The translations under genes and the position numbers were made by a program. Positions 8,082 to 15,329 of a DNA stretch of 15,329 nucleotides are shown here, in pieces. Source of the DNA: Planoprotostelium fungivorum (lineage: Eukaryota; Evosea; Variosea; Cavosteliida; Cavosteliaceae). Positions within the stretch are counted from its first letter, which is position 1. Every line of letters starts with the position of its first letter. The notes beneath the pieces were generated by a model. That model was not told where the DNA came from. It saw nothing but the letters and a program-made list of their open reading frames with translations, and ran no database searches. Where the stretch lies: NCBI GenBank assembly GCA_003024175.1, contig MDYQ01000386.1, positions 1 through 15,329 on the forward strand. The letters are read 5' to 3'.

Positions 8082-9387
8082 TTATTTTCCATCGTCAGTT
8101 CTCATTTTCTTGTTACCATCTTCTACAAGCTTGTCTCTCAGCTCCTCCCATGAATACTTGATGTCCTTCTTGTATCTTGCTGCGACATACGATACATGCA
8201 CCCTCTTCTCATCTTGTGCTCGTTTGACAAATTCCTTCTTCAAAAACTCCAAGGCCATATTGGTGTCACTTCCCCCTGCTCTGAATGAGATCTCGACTAT
8301 TTCACCGACCCACCTGTGTACTCTGGAAAGACCTTACTCAGCTCCACCTCTTTGATCATCTTCTCAAAGAGGTCCTTCTTGTTCAGAAAGAGGAATATCG
8401 GTGTCTGTTGGAACAGGGGGTTGTTGACGATGGTGGTGAACAGGTTCAGGGCCTCAGACATTCTGTTGTGAGAGGCATCCTCGAACATGACTTGGTTGTA
8501 CCTGACTCTTCAGTGGAGAGAAACAAAGAGACGCACCCTGCCAGAGAGACCACGAAGACGAGTGCTCTGACGTCATCGAAGCAGTGAATCCACTTCTTCC
8601 TCTCCGATCGTTGTCCAGCTACATCCACCACTCTGCTCCATTCAGTGCACTCTCATCCTCTGCACTCACTGGAAGCGAATCGGTCCCTCGTTGAACTCGG
8701 TGTTGACGATCCCCGTGGTCCGAACTCTGGCCATGATGCAGTCCTCTTCGGTGGGTGTGAATCCCTCCTCGATGAATCTGTCCACGTTGTCGAAATAGCT
8801 GCATCTGTCAACCGCTGACGTCTTCCTTCCACTCACTAATCGGACGCGTCCAGATTCCAAAACTCGTTACGTCGAGCGAGGGTGTTCTTCAGGACCTCTG
8901 TATTCCACAGTCTGGAGATGGCAACCCCGACTTCTGTTGTCATGATCTTACTCTGATCGAAGGTGAAGGATCGCACCAACTCAGCAGCTTTCTGAAAGAG
9001 ATTCAGATCTGGATGATAATGTAAGACGATCACCTGGTCCTCCTCGTTCTCCCAAGTGCCGATTTTAAGATTTTCTACCGCCTCTAAGAATACTTGCATA
9101 CTCGATACGGTGTTGCTGTGTAGATTCTCCTTATAGTTATTTATCTCTTCTTGATCCATTTCGACTTTGTATATGTTCTTAAGTTGCTTCACGACTGTGC
9201 TCTTTCCGGATTCACCCGCCCCTATGGATTGTTCAGTCCATTCTCGATCTCACAGATGGTATCTCCGTGTCATACCTAGTAACAGTACTTTGTAGTTTAG
9301 AAGCTCCTTCGCCCTCTCTCGTTTCAAGAAATCATCGAGATCGGCTGAAGTTTTATCTGTCCCACCCTTCGAAGACATGCACCCCAT
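8082..9387 (-). CDS. Heterotrimeric G protein alpha subunit, 6 exons, 368 aa
   Basis: Minus-strand exons are 9387-9276, 9221-8837, 8798-8670, 8635-8537, 8501-8314 and 8275-8082; the frame closes exactly. MGCMSSK gives N-myristoylation (Gly2) and palmitoylation (Cys3) sites, so it should sit on the plasma membrane. The P-loop is GAGESGKST (38-46), followed by a helical domain to about 180, switch I ARVRTTGI with catalytic Arg190 and Thr193, switch [14 protein letters not shown] (213-224, Gln217 kept), NKKD (282-285), and [11 protein letters not shown]. Two departures stand out: DVAGQ replaces the usual DVGGQ, and at 335-338 VAAR replaces the TCAT guanine-contact loop. The C-terminus ([13 protein letters not shown]) lacks the usual GL-type ending and any pertussis-toxin-type Cys. 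The family binds GTP, couples receptors to effectors and pairs with G beta-gamma. The stop codon overlaps AATAAA. It is divergent to ICMT. Confidence 0.95.
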
Positions 9388-9645
9388 TTTCTATTCGAAG
9401 TAAGTAAACTGCAGCGCTCGCGCTCGTCGGCTGACTATTCATTTGCGTAGCCGGGATTATTCCATCACCTCTTAAAATCGTTGTTGCACTATCCTCTATA
9501 GTCTCTATGAATGCGAATCCTCCTGCACCGCTCTTCGATGTTGTCGGTTGTGCCTCTTTCCCGCTCTTCCGAAATATTATATCTTTCTAAATATATATTT
9601 ATTACCTTTTTTCACTGTTGTTGATTCTCAGCGAGCAGAGAGACC
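9388..9645. promoter_or_regulatory. Divergent intergenic region, Galpha (-) and ICMT (+)
   Basis: 258 nt separate the two start codons, so both promoters must lie here. A TATA-like AT run sits at 9575-9605 (AATATTATATC, AAATATATATTTATT), about 45-70 nt before the ICMT ATG. Towards the Galpha start the sequence is GC-richer (GCAGCGCTCGCGCTCGTCGG near 9410). No specific factor site is claimed. Confidence 0.4.
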
Positions 9646-10415
9646 ATGCACCACCCAAAATACGCTCGTTTAGGATTGAATCCTCGTAGTGTACCCTTGA
9701 ACACGATCGTTCTCTTTGCGCTCGGTGCCATTTGGGGTCTTGGGTTCTCTACTTTTTGGACATCTGATTCCTTCTATGATGTGGCCATATATTTTTCAGG
9801 GCTGACTTTTTGTCACTTCTGGGAGTACCTATACGTAGCTCTGTTTCAACCTTCGGAGCTCTCCTTCGACTCGTTTCTTCTGTATCAGGTGATCCGCTTT
9901 ACATTCTTGCGCTGAAAGATCCAGTCCAACGAGTTTGTAATCGCTTTGGCAGTTGCATGGGCAGAGTACATTCTTGAGCGACTTTTGTTTCCTTCCATGA
10001 AGAGCTACGGACCCCTTGTGTACATAGGTTAATCCGTCCACGCATCCCCCCTTCTCATTCAATCTCAGGAGTTGTCTTAATGATTGCAGGACAAGTACTG
10101 CGGACAACGTCGATGTACACGGCAGGGTCGAATTTCCACCACCAAGTGCGAGACACTCGAGATGAGAAGCACAAGCTGGTGACCAAAGGAATCTACTCAG
10201 TGATGAGGCATCCCTCCTATTGTGGATGGTTTTGGTACTCCGTTGGAGGCCAATTAGTCCTGTCCAACCCAATCTGCTTGGTGGCTTATGTGTATGTCTT
10301 GTGGAACTTCTTCAACGATCGCATTCAGGACGAGGAGGCAAGTCTCATTTCCTTTTTTGGGAAAGATTACATCGAGTACAAGAAGAGGACGATCAGCGGG
10401 GTGCCCCTCATCTAA
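9646..10415 (+). CDS. ICMT: Protein-S-isoprenylcysteine O-methyltransferase, 3 exons, 230 aa
   Basis: Exons are 9646-9888, 9925-10027 and 10069-10415, split by introns of 36 and 41 nt; the frame closes exactly. The enzyme carboxyl-methylates the C-terminal prenylcysteine of CaaX proteins (Ras, Rho, G gamma) in the ER membrane, using S-adenosylmethionine. Hydrophobic helices occupy about residues 18-35, 45-65, 83-100 and 115-130. The conserved C-terminal catalytic block is complete: TAGSNFHHQV, the RHPSYCGWFWYSVGGQL motif around residue 170 (AdoMet-binding RHPxYxGW), NPIC, and the closing Glu/Arg-rich segment DRIQDEEASLISFFGKDYIE then YKKR. Length is typical of the ICMT/Ste14 family. The ATG has a good context (gagaccATGC). 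It is convergent with the phosphodiesterase gene, whose stop lies 20 nt away. No oddities are seen. Confidence 0.95.
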
Positions 10416-10435
10416 TAGAGAAGAGATTACAAGCG

Positions 10436-12519
10436 TCACTTCTTTGATGTATTCGGGACTCTTGGTGGTTGGGAGGAAGCCCCTTTGGTTGCTCTCTGGG
10501 ACAACATGGATGTCAGCGTTCCTGTGATCTTCGTCTGCTTTCTCTCCCAAATGCTCTGGTTGGCCGATTTCATCTCCTCTTCATCTCTTTTCAGTGAATG
10601 CTCACGAGATCAACGACTCACTTTCAAAGAAACTGCTGGCCCGAGTCTTCCAGTTGTTTCTGTTCTCTTCCAATTGTCGAACGCATGACTCCACTTGAGG
10701 GAACACTGCATGTATCAGTATCCATCGTTGTGTACATATTCACCTTGAGCCAAGAGGACGTACAGAGGCATACACAGCCTCTCAATGAAGTTGATCTGCT
10801 CTCTTGCCACGATGATCTTGTCTCTGTCCATGAAGGCCGTCACAGGTAACCCCATCTCTTTCTCCTTGTCGCTGAGGTCCGTCAGACACCATCACACCAT
10901 CACCCCATCCTCTCACCTTTGGAGAAAGAATTCCTCGAGAACTAATTTGGCCCATCTCTGTCCAATCTGTTGTGTTCTGATCTCATTGGACAGATCTGCG
11001 CATTTGATCAAGCCGCACATGACAACCTTTTTGTCTTCCGCGCTCATGTTACTGTCGTTGTTCTTCCAGTACTTGTGCAAAGCCTTTTTCCTCTCCCCCA
11101 GTGTCTTCGCTGATCAATTGGGATTCGACCACGACCGCTCACCTTCAATATGACACCATGTAAGGACAGGTCTGTGGCTAAAATCAAGTCTCGCAGGGTA
11201 ATCAGCACCTGCAACGGTTCATCTCTCATGTCATGTTTTCTTTTACCTGATCCAACTGTTCCGGTGTCAGATGAACCAGTATGTTCGTATGTGATTTGGA
11301 CAACACTGCCACGCAGTGGATGTAGTGGTGATTCTCTAATATAGACTGCACCGTTCAGCTTGGCTATTTGGTTACAGCGTCTCACCTTCTTGTGCAAGTG
11401 TGCGATTTTCGTGTGCGCTTTCTTTTGGAAATCATTGTTCAGGCCTGGATGATCGCAATCGTGGCAGATGGTTGCTATCAGGAGAGATAGAACCTCCAAT
11501 TGAGTGAGGCAGTTCGTCGCGTGACATGTCTACAGAGTCTCAATCGTGGAGAAACTGGTACTACATACCCTTAAGAAGAAATACATGGTTTGTGTAACGT
11601 TGAAGGCGTGAAAGAAATTGTGGAAAGGAACGTTACGGTACCTCCTGGATATGACATATACAAATCTGTATTCTTCAGTGAACAAAGAGATCAAATGGTT
11701 ACCTGTAGAGAGTGATGGGAGGGATTTTGAATGTGGATACAAGACCGAGATCATGGAACATAAAGGACAGGAGTAGGTGGGCATGCATTTCATCATTCAC
11801 TTCTTTGTACGGTAAGATATCGTACTCCCTTTGCGACAACTATATTGTTCAGAAGGACTCTCGAATTCCTGCTTACCTGAACGATTTCTGCACGAGAGAG
11901 GGAATTCAGATTCACGTTGGGTGAAACGATGTCCTTATAGAGAATCGACTGTTGTGGGGCTAAGGCGAGGCTGAAAGGTTCGTTGTTCGTGTTCAAATTG
12001 AAGATCGACTGGACCCTCGGAGCTGATTTCACCTCCGGCTTGAAGATGGAGGTGTATGGTGCTTCCAATAGCTTCTCTAACATCTTCTCCTGGGGCGTCA
12101 ACGCGATCTGGCGCTGTTCAACTCTCGAATCGTGAGGCATTACCTGAGCAGAAGAAGCGTATTGAGCCACTGAAGCATTTTTTACTTCCTCCTGATACGC
12201 TCGCAAGATCAGTTGGTATTCCTGTTTGATTGTCTCTAACACTGCTCTCACTTCCGCTAACTTCTACCCTTCAGATGACTATGAGTCAGTACGAACACAC
12301 CTCTCTCCTCAACGACCTCTCTGTTCTGTCGTTCACTATACAGATCAGCTCAGATGGGGTTCCCTCATCCTCTTTCGAATTTCTGTGAGTGGCAAGGTAC
12401 TGACCAGCAGGACTGTCATTCTCATTGAATGATTGTCTCTTGTTACCATTTGAATTGTTCCCAGAGAAGGAGAGCCTTTTAGCAGTCTCTGAGCTTGAGA
12501 GACTCAACCGAGAGCTCAT
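10436..12519 (-). CDS. Class I 3',5'-cyclic nucleotide phosphodiesterase, 12 exons, 555 aa
   Basis: Minus-strand exons are 12519-12301, 12263-12144, 12113-11877, 11839-11703, 11665-11569, 11529-11386, 11345-11247, 11208-11143, 11104-10917, 10871-10744, 10705-10622 and 10584-10436; the frame closes exactly. The first 190 residues are Ser/Asn-rich then helical (EVRAVLETIKQEYQLILRAY), with no GAF, PAS or membrane domain. The catalytic domain (about 193-500) has all class I landmarks: FHNFFHAFNVTQT (His253, His257), ICHDCDHPG (HD 293-294), SILENHH (Glu322), ILATDLSLH, CADLSN (Asp410), and the substrate-clamp AREQINFIERLCMPLY (Gln461, Phe464). The family hydrolyses cAMP and/or cGMP with two bound metals; specificity cannot be read here. 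The tail ends in basic, Ser-rich sequence. Its 3' end meets ICMT head-on. Confidence 0.95.
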
Positions 12520-13104
12520 AAATCTATTGATTTACACTACTCGTCTTCAGAACCGCCACATTCAGAGGAATGATTCGATTTGTAAGATAAGACCTCACCT
12601 TCTGCTACAGTTGATAGCCTGTATAGATCGAATGCTTGGGCCACCGATGCAGTCGGAGATGTGCGGGACATTACATAAAAAGAATAATAACAATTTTATT
12701 TGCGTGGAGCTCCACGCCACTATGACCAAGGTCAACGCTGTATTCTCAACAGCCTCTATTGCCTTGGTTAGAGTTCAGGGGGGATAAAGTGAGGCTTGAA
12801 TGCACATCGTAGTGAGTCATCGAAGAAATGAGAATAGAAGGTGACAGCATAACGATCATTGAACGTAACTACAGCAGAGACGTTCACACGTTCTGGCACG
12901 TTGTCAACAATTCCAGCACTGACACAACGAGGCAAACAATACTTGCTTTAGCTATTTATTACGGCCACACCCCCGGACATGACGGTTGAACTGTGCAGAG
13001 ATTAGGGACCCGGCGGGCCTTCACTAAGTATATGTTGGAAATCGTTCGAGGCAGTAAAATGACAGAGACTTTGAAGGACAACACCATCTGCGAGCCACAT
13101 GACT
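12520..13104. other. Unresolved stretch between the PDE start and the NAA50 stop
   Basis: No gene is recognised. On the minus strand about 12957-12780 is open without an ATG and reads, in part, CLPRCVSAGIVDNVPERVNV then VTFNDRYAVTFYSHFFDDSL, ending FIPPEL and TAA. This looks more protein-like than chance, but I could not find an upstream exon that joins it in frame. After that stop, on the same strand, come an inverted repeat, a 16-nt palindrome and AAATAAAA, a possible 3' end. The 80-120 nt just upstream of the PDE ATG could hold a 5' UTR intron (GTGAGG at about 12600 on the minus strand). Confidence 0.3.
12702..12717. repeat. Perfect 16-nt palindrome GCGTGGAGCTCCACGC
   Basis: The sequence equals its own reverse complement over all 16 bases. 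Just to the right, ACCAAGG at 12725-12731 and CCTTGGT at 12762-12768 form a second, 7-bp inverted repeat with a 30-nt loop. On the minus strand the palindrome is followed directly by AAATAAAATTG, so it could mark the 3' end of a small transcript. Confidence 0.6.
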
Positions 13105-13673
13105 TTATAGAGTCTTCTGAAGGATGTGAGAGTCAGCTGGAGTGATCTTCTTATAGTAGTCCGTCTCTGTGCCTACAATCTCGAATCCGTGGCGCTTGTA
13201 GAATTCGATGGCCTCGGTGTTATTGACTTGTACGTGGAGGTAAATCTGCTTCACGTCCGTGCTGGATAATGCCTCAATAAGAAAGTTCAGCAGTTTGGTA
13301 CCTTATTGATATCAATACTTCTAGAGTTTTGAAGGTTCACCTATTCCATGACCTCTGTACGGTGATAGCACTCCTAGCGTCATGATGTAAAGCCTTTTGT
13401 TCGTATTCTTTTCTGCATTCGCGTCTTCCACTCGAGCACACACAGCGCCAACAACTACATCGTTGTGATAAACTATTGAACATCAATCACTCAGAGTTCG
13501 TTTGGGTTCAGCCTACCGAAAGTGCTTGTACGATGATACACATCGGTGACTTCTGTGTAGAATTTGCTGGGGTACTTCACAGGAAGAAGGTTAACGTTCA
13601 AGATCTCTAGTTGTTTGAGATTCTTGATTGTGATGGCTCCAAAGGCGGTTTCAACCTGATGTTTTCTGGGCAT
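13105..13673 (-). CDS. NAA50: N-alpha-acetyltransferase 50 (GNAT fold), 3 exons, 161 aa
   Basis: Minus-strand exons are 13673-13517, 13472-13341 and 13301-13105; the frame closes exactly. The protein matches NAA50/San along its whole length: TIKNLKQLEILNVNLLPVKY with the substrate-pocket segment, KFYTEV, DVVVGAVCARVED, LYIMTLGVLSPYRGHGIGTK (acetyl-CoA pyrophosphate loop RGHGIG), QIYLHVQVNNTEAIEFYKRH, GFEIVGTETDYYKKI, and the end ILQKTL. The family acetylates N-terminal Met of proteins at or near the ribosome, often with NAA10/NAA15, and is needed for sister-chromatid cohesion in animals. The start at 13673 (MPRKHQVETA) fits the family length; an in-frame ATG at 13712 would add 13 residues. 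The 130-nt gap to the LRR gene upstream must hold its promoter. Confidence 0.93.
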
Positions 13674-13802
13674 GATGCGTTCCCTAAAAGATGTGGATCC
13701 GATGATGATCATCCAATATCATCTACAACTGACTCGAAATCAATTATTTTAAAATAAAAGAAGAGAGGTAATAACATTAAAAAGTGTGGGATCATAGGTG
13801 TA

Positions 13803-14821
13803 TTAAGTAGCCAGCTTGTTATATATCAGATTGTAGTGAGTATAGTGCAATTGCATAGCTCTTCTGATTAAAAGAACAGCCAAGACGACAGCCAGGAGGG
13901 TGGTGAATCCAAGCGCTGCGGAAGTCAAGATTGCTGACAGCGGCCAGTGGTTCGCTGGCTCTGCATCACAATGCTTTGCTGCCCTTTTTCGAAGTCAAAT
14001 CAAATCCTTGTTGAGAAAGAATCACCAGTTTTCGACCACACATCGAAAATCGTTATGAGCAAAGCTGCAGTTGGGATGTCTGTCCGATGCCAACCACTCT
14101 GGTCCACTTCTACAGTTGATATGTCAGATTGAATGAATTGTCATTCTTCACCTCTTCATATCGATACATTGAAACAGATTGTAAGATAGGTTGAGTGTAT
14201 TCAGTTGAACGAGATTATCGAAACTCTCAGGTATAGTTCCATCCAACCTGAGACTATCAGTTCCTCCATCGCATGTCTCATGTGATCTCGAAGAGTAAAT
14301 GCCTGTTGATGTGACATCGATTTCTCTCATAACTCACTGATTGTTGCTGAGGCTCAGATAGGTCAACTGAGTGAGTCGACCTGACTGAAATCAATTGAAA
14401 TTCTTGATATGTTCACACCGATGGAGGAAGGTATTCTGTCAACAATTCCATTGAATGATAGGTCCAAATACTCCAAGGTGGACAAATCGCCCAGTGAGTA
14501 GGGTATGGCACCGTGCAGGTTATTGGCTACAAGAATTTAGTACGAAACAACTATGAAACACCCCACCGGTGAGATTCAGTTGAATCACTTCCCTCGTGTT
14601 GTTTCTGCAAGTGACACCGTACAGAGAACACCAACTGGTAGACAGAGATGTAGTATTCCATCCGTTCTTATGTATCCAAGACTCGCCTGTATTCAATTAC
14701 TCGGGAAAACCTCACCCTACGCACCTCTTGTATTATTATATAATTCTCCCAAAATGGTTGGGACTTCGACAGCTACAGCTAATACTGTGAAGCATACGAG
14801 GAGGAGGGCAACACGAGTCAT
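13803..14821 (-). CDS. Type I membrane protein with plant-style leucine-rich repeats, 7 exons, 234 aa
   Basis: Minus-strand exons are 14821-14725, 14686-14566, 14525-14419, 14380-14338, 14247-14152, 14106-about 14042 and about 13978-13803; the frame closes exactly. [20 protein letters not shown] is a signal peptide. An N-cap follows with paired cysteines ([12 protein letters not shown]), then LRRs: [73 protein letters not shown]-cap like that of LRR receptors ([17 protein letters not shown]) leads to a transmembrane helix [18 protein letters not shown] and a tail of about 20 residues. Four repeats and no kinase make it much shorter than plant receptor kinases; it could be an adhesion or co-receptor protein. 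The C-cap intron (about 13979-14041) has two possible donor/acceptor pairs. Confidence 0.85.
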
Positions 14822-14970
14822 CTCTCTGATTATCTGGTGATCCGACGGGCTGTCTGGTTGTAATACCCTCCGTTGCACCACACAAATTATAAACAACCTC
14901 ATCCTCACCAAAGTGTTAGACCACAATTTCCATTTGATTCTAGAGATAGTTGTGTGCGTGCAGATAAACG

Positions 14971-15322
14971 ATGCCGGAGCAATCCCGAACCGTATCTGCT
15001 CAGCGACATAATCTCTTAGTACGCTGGCTGATGGAGATATTCAGCCCGTCCATATCAACTCGATCGAGTTCTTCTTTTCGAATTCTTGATGTTGGTTACG
15101 ATGGTGTGCTGGCAGGTGATGCAACCACCATCAGACAGTAATGGTTGATGAATGACAGCATTACTTCACGAAGAGTTCAAAAAGAATGCTAAGCGGTCTT
15201 TGGAAATTGTAGCCATTCAACAAAACAAGAATATAGAAAAGGTACCAGGGGTGAATGTGGTCAAGGCAGTTTACCGCGGGGGAACGGTGCTCGAAGCGGC
15301 ATGCACATCCTCATTCCAATAA
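14971..15322 (+). CDS. Possible small protein, two-exon model at the right edge
   Basis: An ATG at 14971 opens MPEQSRTVSAQRHNLLVRWL, then MEIFSPSIS and FRILDV. Joining 14971-15094 to 15159-15322 across a GT-AG intron of 64 nt gives a closed frame of 95 aa, with a second half EEFKKNAKRSLEIVAIQQNK and an end TVLEAACTSSFQ; AATAAA overlaps the stop. RHNLLVRWL followed by ILDV recalls the start of some Rossmann-fold methyltransferases, but the glycine-rich loop is not kept in this model, so I do not name a function. A gene continuing beyond the window with other splice sites is equally possible. It is divergent to the LRR gene, 149 nt away. Confidence 0.3.
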
Positions 15323-15329
15323 AACCCAA

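Noticed and set aside
8799-8846. Galpha intron ending at TTGACAG, or with a GTCCGA donor
   Set aside because: With the consensus GTGAGT donor the TTGACAG acceptor creates a TAA; the acceptor six bases on (GATGCAG) gives [13 protein letters not shown], which matches the family in sequence and length.
9829-10550. Minus-strand open frames opposite ICMT
   Set aside because: They are shadows of the ICMT exons, whose protein is clearly recognisable.
11105-11142. GGTCGAATCCCA on the minus strand, like a tRNA T-arm
   Set aside because: It lies inside a PDE intron and no acceptor, D-arm or anticodon stem can be built around it.
12425-12787. Plus-strand open frame of 120 codons
   Set aside because: It overlaps the PDE first exon in antisense, contains low-complexity KKNNNNF, and has no family resemblance.
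1-15329. CRISPR array, bacterial operon or prophage
   Set aside because: Spliceosomal introns in all recognised genes and eukaryote-only families exclude a bacterial origin; no regularly spaced short repeats are seen.

Overview
The window is nuclear DNA of a compact-genome eukaryote. Seven protein genes can be rebuilt on both strands. Their exons are split by very short GT-AG introns: I mapped 49, from 20 to 90 nt, about a third of them exactly 37-38 nt, many starting GTGAG. Spliced reading frames close exactly in six genes, which strongly supports the models. Heterotrimeric G protein, class I cyclic-nucleotide phosphodiesterase, ICMT, NAA50, TTC39/IML2 and KIAA0513-like genes, plus a plant-style LRR membrane protein, suggest a protist near animals/fungi or amoebozoans. 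This placement is inference; the sequence does not name the organism.

Layout. 1-2360 is an AT-rich island with intronless short ORFs on both strands (a partial HTH-like protein at the left edge, four further ORFs, one of them a long coiled coil). It carries a fragment of nuclear large-subunit rRNA in antisense at about 1186-1290. None of the island proteins is recognised; a mobile or virus-like element is the best guess. 2280-2935 holds diverged copies of a repeat containing TATAAA and the palindrome AGCATGCT. From 3045 the ordinary genes begin: TTC39-like (+, 3045-5398), KIAA0513/SBF2-like (-, 5590-7932), G-protein alpha (-, 8082-9387), ICMT (+, 9646-10415), phosphodiesterase (-, 10436-12519), an unresolved stretch with a small open frame and two inverted repeats (12520-13104), NAA50 (-, 13105-13673), an LRR type I membrane protein (-, 13803-14821), and a weak two-exon plus-strand model at the right edge.

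Function. Three neighbours touch G-protein/cyclic nucleotide signalling: the alpha subunit transduces receptor signals, the phosphodiesterase ends cyclic nucleotide signals, and ICMT methylates prenylated proteins such as G gamma and Ras-type GTPases. Co-location may be chance in so dense a genome. The alpha subunit is unusual: it reads DVAGQ where Galpha normally has DVGGQ, and VAAR where the guanine-binding TCAT is expected.
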